Positions 28,766 through 38,943 of a stretch of 64,000 bases of DNA are shown here, piece by piece. The notes under the pieces are model-generated. The model did no database searches, had not been told where the DNA came from, and saw nothing but the letters and a program-made list of their open reading frames with translations. The DNA comes from an uncultured Carboxylicivirga sp. (lineage in GTDB: Bacteria > Bacteroidota > Bacteroidia > Bacteroidales > Marinilabiliaceae): the NCBI GenBank assembly GCA_947503525.1, contig CANNEA010000002.1, positions 558,001-622,000 of the forward strand, in the 5' to 3' direction. Positions within the stretch are counted from its first letter, which is position 1; each line of letters starts with the position of its first letter. Both the position numbers and the translations under genes were made by a program.

Positions 28766-30783
28766 AAGCGATAAGTATTGTTTTTATTTTTTTTATGTTG
28801 GCATCTCCTGTTCAATCACAGGATATTATAGGTTTGCGAAAGCTTATCAGCGATATGTTGGAGGTATTGGCAGAGCAGCAACAGTTAGATTTCGATTATG
28901 AGGAGATGCTAAATGACTTAATCAACCTCAATCAACACCCTATTAATTTAAATCAAACGAATAAAGAAGAGTTAGAACAATTGTTTTTTCTGAGTGACTT
29001 TCAAATTGAAAACATACTCTTTTATCAATATAATAATGGGCCTTTTTATTCGATATATGAATTACAAGCCATAGAAGATTTAGACCGACAAACCATAGAC
29101 TTTATGTTGCCATTTATTATGGTTGGTGATGCGAATAATGTCAAACGAAAATATACAAATGGACAAGCATTGGCTCGACTACAAAGTTTTATCCAAACAC
29201 CCCTAGGCTATCAATCACAGAATGATTCTATTCTTCCAAATTATGCAGGAAGTAAAGTGAGGTGGCTCACAAAAGCCAGGGTTGATTTAAATGGAAAATT
29301 AGAGGCCGGGTTTACATTAGAAAAAGATCCGGGGGAAGTGGCCTTTCCTTACTCGATTCCTTTCGCTGATTTTTCATCCGGGTTTCTGCAATTTAATGAT
29401 TTAACGAAAGGTTTGAATAAAGTCATTGTGGGTGATTACCGATTGTCGTTTGGACAAGGTTTGGGATTATGGACGGATATGGCATTTTCAAAGTCAACAG
29501 ATACTAAACAGTTAAGACGCCGGGCTAAAGGCTTGAATAATTACACATCGGTTAATGAAAATTCATTTCTGAGAGGGATCGCACTTGATTATAGATGGAA
29601 GAAATTTGGATTTACCCCTTTTTTCTCAATAAAGAAAATAGATGGTAGAATTGTGAACGATTCACTAGTTGCGGAAGAATATATAACATCTATTCAAGAA
29701 ACGGGTTATCATCGAACTCAATCTGAAATAAATAACAGACATAGCATTAAGCAAGATATTTGGGGAGCACGTTTAATCTTTAAACATCATTTGTTTACAA
29801 TAGATGGAGGATATGCAAATTGGAGAATTGATAATTCAATAGAGGCCAAAGATCATTTAAGGGATAAATTTCGTTTTTCAGGATCAAGGCACGAAACGCT
29901 TTGGTTATCTCCTTCTGTATTTTTAGGACGAATTAATTTGTATGGAGAAGTAGTCTTACAAAACAATAAGCACTGGGCAATATATCAAGGCTTGACTTAT
30001 AATGCCGGATATGATGTGATTGTATCATTGGCTTATCGAAATTATTCAAAGGGATATTCATCCTTACTTAGTAACCCTTTTTCCGAATCGTCGATTCCTG
30101 GTGGTGAATCTGGAGTTTATACATCTATTCAATTTAAGCCCTACAAAGGTTTAGCTTTAAAAGCCTTTGCAGATTTGTTTTCTTATAGTTGGTTAAGATA
30201 TAATGTGTACTCCCCTTCCTCTGGATTTGAATGGTTTGCCCAAGCAGATTATGAAATTGATTATAAAAATTCAGTATACCTGCGTTATAAAAATACCATG
30301 AAAGAAATAAATTCTAAATCCGAGGCAAGTGTTTATCAGATAGGCAGATATTCAAAGCAAAACATACGATTGTTTTATGTTTTTAAATTGAATAATCAAT
30401 GGCGTTTTCAAACCCAGATAGAACAATCTTACTATCGTAATGATAAATGGAGCACGGGTTGGATGGGTTTTCAAGATCTCATTTTTTCGCAGAATAAATG
30501 GAACTTATCTCTTCGTTATGTATTATTTGACGTTGATGATTATGACAGTAGAATATATTCTTATGAACCAGATGTGCTTTATGCCTTTAATGTTCCATCA
30601 TACCTCTATGAAGGTTCAAGATTGATTTTAAATACAAATTATTCACCATTTCGAAATCTTCGCTTCTGGTTTCGTTTATCACATACAAGTTATAGTAACA
30701 AAAGTGAAATTGGTACAGGCAACCAAATGATTAAAGGTAACCGCCTTACTGAGATTAAGCTACAATTGCAGTATCGTTTTTAG
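28762..30783 (+). CDS. Secreted helix-hairpin-helix (ComEA-like) protein with predicted outer-membrane barrel
   Basis: The 673-residue protein has a signal peptide (cleavage after SPVQSQ). A short helical region leads to a helix-hairpin-helix unit at about residues 55-110, with LNQTNKEELEQLFFLSDFQIENIL and the ComEA-like GPFYSIYELQAI. The remaining roughly 550 residues are aromatic, beta-rich strands consistent with a large outer-membrane barrel. HhH units bind DNA in ComEA, but here the domain may serve in protein contacts. It starts within the stop of the preceding barrel gene. The pairing suggests a joint envelope role, possibly polymer uptake; this is inference. Confidence 0.65.
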   Translation: MKAISIVFIFFMLASPVQSQDIIGLRKLISDMLEVLAEQQQLDFDYEEMLNDLINLNQHPINLNQTNKEELEQLFFLSDFQIENILFYQYNNGPFYSIYELQAIEDLDRQTIDFMLPFIMVGDANNVKRKYTNGQALARLQSFIQTPLGYQSQNDSILPNYAGSKVRWLTKARVDLNGKLEAGFTLEKDPGEVAFPYSIPFADFSSGFLQFNDLTKGLNKVIVGDYRLSFGQGLGLWTDMAFSKSTDTKQLRRRAKGLNNYTSVNENSFLRGIALDYRWKKFGFTPFFSIKKIDGRIVNDSLVAEEYITSIQETGYHRTQSEINNRHSIKQDIWGARLIFKHHLFTIDGGYANWRIDNSIEAKDHLRDKFRFSGSRHETLWLSPSVFLGRINLYGEVVLQNNKHWAIYQGLTYNAGYDVIVSLAYRNYSKGYSSLLSNPFSESSIPGGESGVYTSIQFKPYKGLALKAFADLFSYSWLRYNVYSPSSGFEWFAQADYEIDYKNSVYLRYKNTMKEINSKSEASVYQIGRYSKQNIRLFYVFKLNNQWRFQTQIEQSYYRNDKWSTGWMGFQDLIFSQNKWNLSLRYVLFDVDDYDSRIYSYEPDVLYAFNVPSYLYEGSRLILNTNYSPFRNLRFWFRLSHTSYSNKSEIGTGNQMIKGNRLTEIKLQLQYRF

Positions 30784-30829
30784 TTTCGATACATATTCAA
30801 TACATTTAATAGAAATTTATATACTTTTT

Positions 30830-31513
30830 ATGGCTAAAGAGAAATCATTACTTGATAAGTTCAAATTACCAACTGATGTTGCAACAATGCCAATCAATCG
30901 ACTTTCGATGATGAGTGACTTTATATTTGCATCGGCAATAGTAATAATGGTATTTACCTTAGATTTTCCTGAAAAAGGAACAATTAGTAATTTCGAAGAT
31001 TTAACTAATTATTATTTGAAAAGGGGTGGAGACTCCGGGATAATAAATTTCCTGATTTCTTTTGCCATAGTAGCTACTTATTGGTTCAAGCATCTTGAGC
31101 GGTTTAATTATTATAAATCAACGGATTCGAATCACCTTTATTTTGAGACATTCTTCTTAGCCTTTCTATTGCTAGTTCCTATCGCTAATAATCTGAATGT
31201 TGATTTTCCAAATATATTTTCGATACAGGCTTTTTATTCACTAATGATGTTTTTTATGGGATTATTAGCTCATTTGGGATGGCGATACGCATGTCACAAC
31301 CATCGATTGGTCGATAAAGGTCTGGATGATAAAACCATACTGAGTGTTCAGCATGAAACTTTGGTAGAACCAATAGTGGCTGTATTAGCTATATTAATAG
31401 CCTATATCTATCCGCTTTTTTGGGAAGTAACATTGATGATTATCCCCGTTTTTTTCATCATTCAGAAACGTATCACCAGAAAAGCCATTCGCCTTGCTGA
31501 ATCATCAGAATAA
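30830..31513 (+). CDS. TMEM175/DUF1211-type membrane protein (probable cation channel)
   Basis: The 227-residue protein has about six transmembrane helices. TM1 carries RLSMMSDFIFASAIVIMVFTL (Arg24, Ser29-Asp30), matching the R-x-x-x-FSD signature of TMEM175, whose bacterial members conduct potassium. The middle segment (YWFKHLERFNYY, then ETFFLAFLLLVPIANNL) fits TM3-TM4 of the family. A basic C-terminal tail follows (KRITRKAIR). The canonical Phe of FSD is Met here, so the family call is good and the ion selectivity is open. It lies 46 bp after the HhH-barrel gene and may be cotranscribed. Confidence 0.7.
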   Translation: MAKEKSLLDKFKLPTDVATMPINRLSMMSDFIFASAIVIMVFTLDFPEKGTISNFEDLTNYYLKRGGDSGIINFLISFAIVATYWFKHLERFNYYKSTDSNHLYFETFFLAFLLLVPIANNLNVDFPNIFSIQAFYSLMMFFMGLLAHLGWRYACHNHRLVDKGLDDKTILSVQHETLVEPIVAVLAILIAYIYPLFWEVTLMIIPVFFIIQKRITRKAIRLAESSE

Positions 31514-31913
31514 CTGAAGAATACATTTAATCTGGCCAAGAATAGTGTAATTGTCAAAATCAGATTTTCAATAATTGGAGCTAACCATCACTAATTAGTC
31601 ATTTTGCTTAAAATTGCCGATTGTGTATATCAATAGAACGACTTGCACAAAGCATCAAAAAGTTATAATGTAAGGGTTAATTAAATTAAGTATTATTCTA
31701 TCCTGCTTTTTTGAGAGTGAAGTTATAGAACATACCTATGAACGAATGCTTGGATTTTATGAGGGGTTCAATTGATTACTATAGGGATTATAGAAAAATA
31801 CATTGGAAGTATCTTCGATGAGGTTAAAGGCTGACCGGATTATTTGAATAGTTAACGATTCAATCTTGAATACGGAAATAAGGCAAAGTAATTTACCTGA
31901 TCTCTTATTCATA

Positions 31914-31948
31914 ATAAAAAAACCGATGAATCTCGTTTGATTCACCGG
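31914..31948 (-). terminator. Terminator-like hairpin downstream of metF
   Basis: Arms CCGATGAATC (31923-31932) and GATTCACCGG (31939-31948) form a 10-bp stem with one G-T wobble on the minus strand and a 6-nt loop. It runs into TTTTTTTATT on the minus strand. It lies about 90 bp beyond the metF stop and probably ends the metH-metF transcript. On the plus strand it instead precedes the mini-ORF. Confidence 0.6.
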
Positions 31949-31971
31949 CTTTCTAACCTAAACCCAAATCT

Positions 31972-32034
31972 ATGAAAAAAATCTACTCTTCTGCTTTCAT
32001 ATACAATAGGGGAATAGGTAAGTCAAAACCCTAA
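31972..32034 (+). CDS. Possible 20-codon leader-type mini-ORF
   Basis: ATG at 31972 opens MKKIYSSAFIYNRGIGKSKP and stops at TAA. It is preceded by ACCTAAACCCAAATCT, an A/C-rich 5' region of the kind seen before Bacteroidota start codons, and by the hairpin at 31923-31948. Its small size makes coding uncertain. It could be a leader peptide or a degraded 5' end of a larger gene. Confidence 0.3.
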   Translation: MKKIYSSAFIYNRGIGKSKP

Positions 32035-32041
32035 TGTTGGG

Positions 32042-32995
32042 TTAAAAAATAGCTTCTGCCACTTTTTTTGTGCTTTTGGTGGCCATCATCGTATAAAAAT
32101 GCAAGATGGGTACATTGTTTTTAATCAGCTCTTTAGATTGCTGAATGCACCATTCTACACCAACTTGTTTTACTTCATCATTATCTTTACACTTTCTTAT
32201 TTCTTTTGCAAAATCCTCCGGAATATCCACATGGAATATTTTAGGTAGCACAGTCAATTGATTCATTAAGGTAATTGGCTTTAACCCCGGTACTATAGGT
32301 ACATTGATTCCATTTGCCCTGCATTTATCAACAAACTCAAAATATTTCTTATTATCGAAAAACATTTGAGTGACAATATATTCGGCACCTGCATCTACTT
32401 TTTGTTTCAGCCAATGTAAGTCAGAATCCAGATTTGGTGCTTCCTCATGCTTTTCTGGATAGCCAGCAATTCCATAATTAAAACTTGTATCAAAGGCATC
32501 CAACAATGTGCCATCTAAGAACTGACCTTTATTGAGTTCATTAACCTGATGAATCAAATCAATGGCATAGTTATTCCCTGCATCCTCCGGCGTGAAGAAT
32601 TTATCCCGTTGCGCATTATCTCCACGTAGTACCAAAATATCATGAATGCCTAGAAAATTAAGGTCAATTAAGGCATATTCTGTCTCGCTTTTAGTAAATC
32701 CACTACAGATGATATGAGGAACTACTTTAATTCCATAACGGTGTTGAATGGAAGCAGCAACGGCTACTGTACCCGGTCGTTTTCGGGCTACTTTGCGCTC
32801 GAATAAACCGTTCTTGGTGTTTTTGTATACCATCTCGTCGCGATGCGAAGTGATGTTGATATACAAGGGATTAAATTCTTTTAGTTGGTCAATCGTATTA
32901 AATACCTTATCAATATTATTACCTTTTAAAGGCGGTAATAATTCAAACGAAAAGGCAGTCTTATCCGATGACTTGATTAATTCTGCTACAGTCAT
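32042..32995 (-). CDS. metF: Methylenetetrahydrofolate reductase MetF
   Basis: The 317-residue flavoprotein TIM barrel has the N-terminal FSFELLPPLKG with catalytic Glu18. It also has NITSHRDEMVY, the FAD-binding HIICSGFTKSETEYAL and VLRGDN, and VTQMFFDNKKYFEFV. It reduces 5,10-methylene-THF to 5-methyl-THF, the methyl donor for MetH encoded 67 bp upstream. The pair forms the folate branch of methionine synthesis. Confidence 0.95.
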   Translation of the reverse strand: MTVAELIKSSDKTAFSFELLPPLKGNNIDKVFNTIDQLKEFNPLYINITSHRDEMVYKNTKNGLFERKVARKRPGTVAVAASIQHRYGIKVVPHIICSGFTKSETEYALIDLNFLGIHDILVLRGDNAQRDKFFTPEDAGNNYAIDLIHQVNELNKGQFLDGTLLDAFDTSFNYGIAGYPEKHEEAPNLDSDLHWLKQKVDAGAEYIVTQMFFDNKKYFEFVDKCRANGINVPIVPGLKPITLMNQLTVLPKIFHVDIPEDFAKEIRKCKDNDEVKQVGVEWCIQQSKELIKNNVPILHFYTMMATKSTKKVAEAIF

Positions 32996-33062
32996 TGTTA
33001 ATGTTTAATTTATTGGATTTGAGCAGAAGTGGTGGTGCTCACATCCAACATTTATTATAACC

Positions 33063-36000
33063 TTATTTATATCCTAAGTTCAAAGGAATCCATTTTTCAA
33101 CATCTTCTGTTGTGGTGTTCTTACGCTTTGCTAAATCATTAACCTGATCCTGGGCAATTTTACCTACTCCAAAGTAAATGGCGTCAGGATGGGCCAAGTA
33201 TATTCCACTTACAGATGCATTTGGATACATGCTAAAGTGCTCTGTTAGTGTTATGCCGGCATTATCTTCAGCTTGAAGCAGATCAAATAAAGCGCGTTTT
33301 TCGCTATGATCAGGGCAAGCAGGATATCCTAATGCCGGACGAATTCCGCGATAACGTTCTCTAATTAAATTCTCATGATCGATCTCTTCTTCTGGAGAAT
33401 AACCCCAGAATTCGGTTCGAACACGATAATGAAGCAACTCAGCAAAAGCTTCAGCTAATCGATCAGCTAAAGACTTTAAAAGTATGCTACTATAATCGTC
33501 ATGCTCAGCTTCAAAGCGAGCTACCCATTTTTCAATACCTATACCGGCAGTCACCGCAAAACCACCAATATGATCAAATCGACGACTTTCTTTTGGAGCA
33601 ACGTAATCACTCAGACAATGAAATGTTTCTTTGCCGGTTTTATCCTGTTGTTCCCGTATGTGATGGAAAGTAGTCAGTAATTCCTGGCGTGACTCATCGG
33701 TATAGACCTCAATGTCGTCATCAACACTATTGGCCGGGAAAATACCAAAAACCGCATTGGCTTGCAGCATATTTTCCTTTTCAATGCGATCCAGCATATT
33801 CTGAGAATCTTTGTAAAGCTTGAGCGCTTCTTTTGCTTTAGCCAGACCTTCTTCGGTCTTGAATTTACTTAACCACGTAGTTTTACTTTCTTCATCTACA
33901 ACATCTTCTATGTCGTTATAGTTACCGGTTAATCTCCATGCTTGATAAAAGAAAGTCCAATCAATAAACTTTCTTATTTCATGAATAGGATAATCTTCTA
34001 TTACACGAACGCCAATCTCAGCTGGAAGTGGAGTAATAGTATTTGCCCAATCAATTTGGTGTTTTTTAGCCCTTGCCTCTTCTATTGGTAATAACTGAAT
34101 CTTCTTTTTGTTTGCATTACGCTCACGCAAACCTTCGTATTCTTTTCGGGTTTTAGCAGTAAATTCCTCTTTATCCTTTTTAGATAATAAAGCACTCACC
34201 ACCTGAACACTCTTCGAAGCATCCTTTACATGTACTACAGGATTTTTATAATTCGGCTCAATCTTAACTGCCGTATGAATTTTTGATGTGGTTGCACCAC
34301 CAATTAATAATGGCAAGTCCATTTTACGTTTATCCATCTCACGCGCCACGCTTACCATTTCTTCCAAGGATGGAGTAATCAATCCACTTAAACCAATGAT
34401 ATCCACATCCTGCTTTACAGCTTCCATCAAGATTTTCTCGGTTGGAACCATTACTCCCAAATCGATAACCTCATAATTATTACATGCTAAAATAACCCCG
34501 ACAATGTTTTTGCCAATGTCGTGTACATCACCTTTAACGGTAGCCATTAGGATTTTACCGGCAGAAGAACCACCTGATCCAGCTTCGGCTTTTTCAGCTT
34601 CGATATATGGTTGAAGAATGGCTACGGCTTTTTTCATCACTCGTGCCGTTTTTACCACTTGAGGTAGAAACATTTTACCAGAGCCAAATAAATCACCAAC
34701 CACATTCATTCCATCCATCAATGGGCCTTCTATGATATCCAATGAAAACCTGAATTTGTTTCGAGCTTCAGTTAAGTCTTCATCCAGAAAGTCAGGAATT
34801 CCTTTAACCAGGCAATGCGACAATCTTTCTTCCAGATTGCCCTCACGCCATTTCAAACGGTTATCTTCTCTACCCTCTAGTTTCTGATCCTTTAATTTTT
34901 CGGCAAATTCTATTAATCGCTCAGTTGCATCATCCCTGCGGTTTAAGATAACATCTTCAACATGCTCTAATAAATCCTTTGGTATGTCATCATAAATTTG
35001 AAGCATCCCGGGATTTACAATTCCCATGTCCATACCTACCTTAATGGCATGATATAGAAATGCAGAATGCATGGCCTCACGCACAACATTATTTCCTCTG
35101 AATGAAAAGGAAAGATTACTAACTCCACCGCTTACCTTGGCGAATGGTAGATTATCTTTTATCCATTTCGTAGAATTAATAAAATCAACACCGTAGTTAT
35201 TGTGTTCTTCAATTCCAGTAGCTATAGCAAGAATGTTCGGATCGAAAATAATATCTTCAGGAGGAAACTTAACTTGCTCTGTTAATATCTTATAAGCTCT
35301 TGAGCATATTTCTTTTCGGCGCTCAAAGGTATCGGCCTGACCAGTTTCATCAAAAGCCATAACAACCACGGCTGCACCATATTGTTTTATTTTTGATGCC
35401 TGTTCTATAAATGGTTCCTCTCCTTCCTTTAAACTGATGGAATTAACCACAGCCTTACCCTGAAGACATTTTAGTCCTGCCTCAAGAACTTCCCATTTTG
35501 AGCTATCAACCATAACTGGCAGCTTCGCAATATCCGGTTCAGAACCCATTAAATTAAGAAAAGTCACCATTTCCTTTTTGGCATCTAACATGGCGTCATC
35601 CATGTTAACATCAATTATTTGTGCGCCTCCTTCAACCTGATCTCGGGCTATATTTAATGCATCTTCATATTTTTCTTCCCGAATTAATCGTGCAAACTTA
35701 CGCGAACCTGCAACATTTGTTCGTTCACCAACATTAATAAAGTTAGCCTCCTTTGAGAAGGTAAGCCCTTCTAATCCACTTAATCGAGTAACATGATCAA
35801 CTTTGGCTTCCTGATGTACTTTAGCCTCCTCAATCATTTTGGCAAACTCACGAATATGATCAGGAGTTGTGCCACAACATCCTCCTAGAATATTAACCAA
35901 ACCAGATTCAAGATACTCCTTAACCTGTGGTGCCATCTGATGCGGTGTTTCATCATATTCACCAAACTGATTTGGTAGTCCGGCATTTGGGTAAGCACTT

Positions 36001-36800
36001 ATTTTAAAAGGTGCTCTTTTACCAAGCTCTTCGATATATGGCTTTAAATCATTTGCTCCGAAAGAGCAGTTTAATCCAACAGAAAGTAAATCAACATGAG
36101 AAACCGAATTAAGGAATGCCTCCATGGTTTGTCCTGACAAGGTACGCCCACTGGCATCAGCCACAGTTGCTGAAACCATAACAGGCATTTTCTCTATTCC
36201 TCTATTCTTCAGGCCTTCATCAATTGCGAATAAGGCAGCTTTTGCATTTAAGGTATCAAAAATGGTTTCTACTAAGAATAAATCAACACCTCCATCTAAT
36301 AAGCCATTAACTTGTTCAAGGTATGAATCTTTTAAATCGTCAAAACTAACTGCTCTGTATCCAGGATTATTGACGTCGGGTGATAAAGAAGCTGTTTTAT
36401 TGGTTGGGCCAATGGCGCCTGCCACAAAGCGTGGTTTATCTTCTGTGCTTATTGTATCACATGCTTCACGTGCAATAATTGCACTTTGCTTATTTAATTC
36501 AGAAACAACCGCCTCCATCTCATAATCGGCCTGAGATATGGAAGTAGCATTAAAGGTATTAGTTTCAATTATATCGGAACCAGCTTCAAGGTATTGAATA
36601 TGTATCCCTTTAATAATTTCAGATTGAGTAATTGACAAAAGATCATTGTTGCCTTTAAGTGGTGCCTTGTGGTCCTTAAAACGCTCTGCTCTAAAATCTT
36701 CTTCCTCTAATTTATGATTTTGGATAAGACTACCCATGGCTCCATCCAGTAAGAGCACACGTTCCTTAATCACTTTATACAACAATTCAGTTCTTGTCAT
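33063..36800 (-). CDS. metH: Cobalamin-dependent methionine synthase MetH
   Basis: The 1245-residue protein carries all four modules. The homocysteine domain has zinc cysteines Cys245 (LNCSFGAND) and Cys308-309 ([10 protein letters not shown]). The methyl-THF/pterin domain (about 350-620) includes [14 protein letters not shown]. The cobalamin domain has the lower-ligand His in [13 protein letters not shown]. The C-terminal AdoMet reactivation domain includes [16 protein letters not shown]. It transfers methyl groups from methyl-THF to homocysteine through cobalamin, so the cell needs B12. It is first in metH-metF, with a structured leader upstream. Confidence 0.97.
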   Translation of the reverse strand: MTRTELLYKVIKERVLLLDGAMGSLIQNHKLEEEDFRAERFKDHKAPLKGNNDLLSITQSEIIKGIHIQYLEAGSDIIETNTFNATSISQADYEMEAVVSELNKQSAIIAREACDTISTEDKPRFVAGAIGPTNKTASLSPDVNNPGYRAVSFDDLKDSYLEQVNGLLDGGVDLFLVETIFDTLNAKAALFAIDEGLKNRGIEKMPVMVSATVADASGRTLSGQTMEAFLNSVSHVDLLSVGLNCSFGANDLKPYIEELGKRAPFKISAYPNAGLPNQFGEYDETPHQMAPQVKEYLESGLVNILGGCCGTTPDHIREFAKMIEEAKVHQEAKVDHVTRLSGLEGLTFSKEANFINVGERTNVAGSRKFARLIREEKYEDALNIARDQVEGGAQIIDVNMDDAMLDAKKEMVTFLNLMGSEPDIAKLPVMVDSSKWEVLEAGLKCLQGKAVVNSISLKEGEEPFIEQASKIKQYGAAVVVMAFDETGQADTFERRKEICSRAYKILTEQVKFPPEDIIFDPNILAIATGIEEHNNYGVDFINSTKWIKDNLPFAKVSGGVSNLSFSFRGNNVVREAMHSAFLYHAIKVGMDMGIVNPGMLQIYDDIPKDLLEHVEDVILNRRDDATERLIEFAEKLKDQKLEGREDNRLKWREGNLEERLSHCLVKGIPDFLDEDLTEARNKFRFSLDIIEGPLMDGMNVVGDLFGSGKMFLPQVVKTARVMKKAVAILQPYIEAEKAEAGSGGSSAGKILMATVKGDVHDIGKNIVGVILACNNYEVIDLGVMVPTEKILMEAVKQDVDIIGLSGLITPSLEEMVSVAREMDKRKMDLPLLIGGATTSKIHTAVKIEPNYKNPVVHVKDASKSVQVVSALLSKKDKEEFTAKTRKEYEGLRERNANKKKIQLLPIEEARAKKHQIDWANTITPLPAEIGVRVIEDYPIHEIRKFIDWTFFYQAWRLTGNYNDIEDVVDEESKTTWLSKFKTEEGLAKAKEALKLYKDSQNMLDRIEKENMLQANAVFGIFPANSVDDDIEVYTDESRQELLTTFHHIREQQDKTGKETFHCLSDYVAPKESRRFDHIGGFAVTAGIGIEKWVARFEAEHDDYSSILLKSLADRLAEAFAELLHYRVRTEFWGYSPEEEIDHENLIRERYRGIRPALGYPACPDHSEKRALFDLLQAEDNAGITLTEHFSMYPNASVSGIYLAHPDAIYFGVGKIAQDQVNDLAKRKNTTTEDVEKWIPLNLGYK

Positions 36801-36835
36801 AAGGCTTCGATAAAAAATTACGGTTTTATGTTTTT

Positions 36836-36872
36836 ATGGTTTGTCACTTCAACTCCGGAGAGCAGTGACCAT
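36836..36872 (-). promoter_or_regulatory. Structured leader hairpin upstream of metH
   Basis: The region folds into an imperfect hairpin: ATGG/CCAT outer arms, GTCACT/AGTGAC inner arms and the self-complementary CTCCGGAG in the loop region. It sits 36 bp upstream of the metH start. A minus-strand -7-like box TAATTTTG at 36930-36923 would place it in a leader of about 115 nt. I see neither a B12 box nor the conserved SAM-I or SAM-II cores. It could be an unrecognised regulatory RNA or an operator. Confidence 0.4.
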
Positions 36873-37045
36873 GGTTAATCAGCTTATAACATATGAAATG
36901 GCCAAAAGTTAGAAGCTAAGAACAAAATTAAGAATAAATAAGTAATGATGGATAATAGAGCCTTTTTTTATGGCTGATGGCATAAGGTAAGCAATTATAT
37001 ATTCGTGCGGATTTATTTAATAATAAATGATGCAATTATAAAACC

Positions 37046-38032
37046 TTAAGAATACTTTTTTAACTGCTCAAGCCAAATGTCAAGCAACTGAAGCTCTTCT
37101 TTTTTAACAATATTGCTGGCATAGAGCAACTCATATGTAGCAACCAAGTTACCTGTTATATCTTTATTAGGATCCAATGCTTTTTGAGTTAGCTCTATCA
37201 CCTTTTCGCATTGTTGATACATTGGAATTTCAGAAATAAAATCTTCAAAGAAGTCATGTGCATTCCTTTCCTGATTAACAGTTGCATGAACATATCCAAG
37301 GTGATAATTTGATTGCCACATAATAGGCTGGGCAATCAAACCTCGTAATATATCAGTAAATCTAAATTCAACACTTGTTGGTAAATAGAGTAGTGGGAAT
37401 AGCTCTTTACGAATTATGGTATTTTGGGTGTTAAAGGGTGTAATTGTACCTTTCTTCAATACCACAGGTGGTCGTTTATTAAAATGGCACACCTTATTAT
37501 TGGTAAGCCTATAAACAGCATCAACATCTGGATCCAGATCTGCTAACCCTTGCCAGACCCCTACCTTTAAATCATTTCTTTCAATCTTGGATTGTAATTT
37601 AAAATTCGTTTTTATTAACCTTAAGGGGAAGCCTCTAGGCCATACACTATCATTAGTATAGAGTTGATAAATATTTATAAACCCTTGATTTTCTGTAATA
37701 GAATCAAAACGTCCTTCAAACTGTGGAAAGCTCCAATCTTTTTTCGGGATATTATCATCATCTGTGTCAATTATACAGTTTGCTCCTCTTTTAATAGCTT
37801 CGAGGTAGCCAAGCATCTTTCTACAATAATGATTATATGGCAAGGCCTTACCAAATTCCACCCAATTTATAAGCTGCTCCTTAAGTGATAAAAAAATAAC
37901 ATTATCGTGCCTCCAATTAACGGGTGTTTTTTTGTCTCCAACAACAATTAAATTATAATCAGACATTCTTGAAAACAAATCAACTGCTTCGGTAGGATTA
38001 TTAATAGAGGTTATCACAATGAACTTACTCAT
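37046..38032 (-). CDS. STELLO-like (DUF288) glycosyltransferase
   Basis: The 328-residue protein carries the STELLO-family core: LIVVGDKKTPVNW (28-40), VIFLSLKEQ, LPYNHYCRKMLGYLEAIKRGANCIIDTDDDN (64-94). The DTDDDN (89-94) would be the metal- and nucleotide-sugar-binding acidic motif. STELLO proteins are best known as Golgi proteins in plants; bacterial members occur in surface-glycan loci. No signal peptide or membrane helix is seen, so it should act in the cytoplasm. It lies 2 bp after the neighbouring unknown gene, with which it is probably cotranscribed. Donor and acceptor are unknown. Confidence 0.75.
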   Translation of the reverse strand: MSKFIVITSINNPTEAVDLFSRMSDYNLIVVGDKKTPVNWRHDNVIFLSLKEQLINWVEFGKALPYNHYCRKMLGYLEAIKRGANCIIDTDDDNIPKKDWSFPQFEGRFDSITENQGFINIYQLYTNDSVWPRGFPLRLIKTNFKLQSKIERNDLKVGVWQGLADLDPDVDAVYRLTNNKVCHFNKRPPVVLKKGTITPFNTQNTIIRKELFPLLYLPTSVEFRFTDILRGLIAQPIMWQSNYHLGYVHATVNQERNAHDFFEDFISEIPMYQQCEKVIELTQKALDPNKDITGNLVATYELLYASNIVKKEELQLLDIWLEQLKKYS

Positions 38033-38034
38033 AA

Positions 38035-38943
38035 TTAATTCTTTTTCCAGGTTGATAGTTTGACTGGGTGATAATACAATATTTCAGCAGGAAAATTCTC
38101 ATTTAATTCATCAAGATCGTAATGATATTTATTCAATTCCTCTAAATCCTTTTTAGTCCATAAGGGCCTTCCTTTCAGATCCATTTTTTCTTCTGTAATA
38201 ATTTTATCCGTTGACAAAGCAAGAGCACTCGGAATTGCTAATTCAACAAATAACTCTGTGGCATCAAAAATCCCACAATAATGGCTGAACTTTGGAAGGC
38301 AATCTTTATGAATACAAATAATATCTGAATAGGCTCCTACCAAAGGATATTCAATGTTAAACCTTCGCTTATGGAAATACCGCAGTTTTGACCATAACCA
38401 TCTGGTAAACGTCTTACCCCCTCGGGTTTCACTTAAACGACGAAAGGCATGACGAGCCAATAATGGCTGAAAATCAATGTTATTCTGTTTATATAGTTGT
38501 ATGGCTTCATCATATGAAGGTAACTCGTTGCCTAGTTCTACCCCGTCTACCTTAAGTGAAAACAAATAGGCTTCCTGAGTTCGCGGCCACCATTTTTGAA
38601 CTTTGTGCAACTCCCTAAATTCAGGTATAAAGGAATAACCCTCCTTTAACTTAAATATATCCAAATAATTGGTTTCATTAATACTCGGATTTAAATAGAG
38701 ATCATCAGCCACAAACATATAGTGTTCATATTTTAAAGGCAAAAGCGCTTTATAGGCTTGATTAATATATGCTTGAAATCGACGCGAATTACCATATACA
38801 GGAATCACATTTGGTTTATCACCATCATAAAATGGGACTAAATGATAAATATGAGAAAATCGTGAATGGTATAAATGCTCAAGGACAGGTATATTTTTAT
38901 CATACCTGTGATTGTAGAGGATTATTAAAGCAACATTATTCAT
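38035..38943 (-). CDS. Uncharacterised protein, probable glycan-locus glycosyltransferase
   Basis: I do not recognise this 302-residue protein with confidence. It starts NNVALIILYNHRYDKNI, contains a possible acidic metal-binding motif FVADDLYLNP (Asp80-Asp81), and lacks a signal peptide or membrane helix. A basic, aromatic segment (RWLWSKLRYFHKRRF) sits near the middle. The nucleotide-diphospho-sugar-transferase-like start, the ADD motif and its position 2 bp before a STELLO-like gene suggest a partner glycosyltransferase. This is a context-based suggestion only. Confidence 0.5.
   Translation of the reverse strand: MNNVALIILYNHRYDKNIPVLEHLYHSRFSHIYHLVPFYDGDKPNVIPVYGNSRRFQAYINQAYKALLPLKYEHYMFVADDLYLNPSINETNYLDIFKLKEGYSFIPEFRELHKVQKWWPRTQEAYLFSLKVDGVELGNELPSYDEAIQLYKQNNIDFQPLLARHAFRRLSETRGGKTFTRWLWSKLRYFHKRRFNIEYPLVGAYSDIICIHKDCLPKFSHYCGIFDATELFVELAIPSALALSTDKIITEEKMDLKGRPLWTKKDLEELNKYHYDLDELNENFPAEILYYHPVKLSTWKKN

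Larger units (their letters stand above)
31514..32041. other. 528-bp gene-poor gap between TMEM175-like gene and metF
   Basis: AT-rich sequence with no credible full-length gene. A weak 62-codon minus-strand frame overlaps the hairpin near 31.9 kb and is not convincing. The gap does hold a hairpin at 31923-31948 and a 20-codon plus-strand mini-ORF at 31972-32034, described separately. I see no tRNA or known ncRNA signature. Confidence 0.5.

Noticed and set aside
31757-31945. A 62-codon minus-strand open frame in the metF-side gap
   Set aside because: It overlaps the terminator hairpin, has no family likeness or signal sequence, and is in AT-rich sequence where such frames arise by chance.
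36124-36525. A 133-codon plus-strand frame inside metH
   Set aside because: It lies entirely antisense to the conserved homocysteine domain of metH and has no family likeness; it is a shadow of the coding strand.
36836-36930. SAM-I, SAM-II or cobalamin riboswitch upstream of metH
   Set aside because: A short word GCTGATTAACC on the minus strand recalls the SAM-II core, but the required complementary arm and the later GCTAAA block are missing. There is no B12 box and no SAM-I GGAGGGA core.
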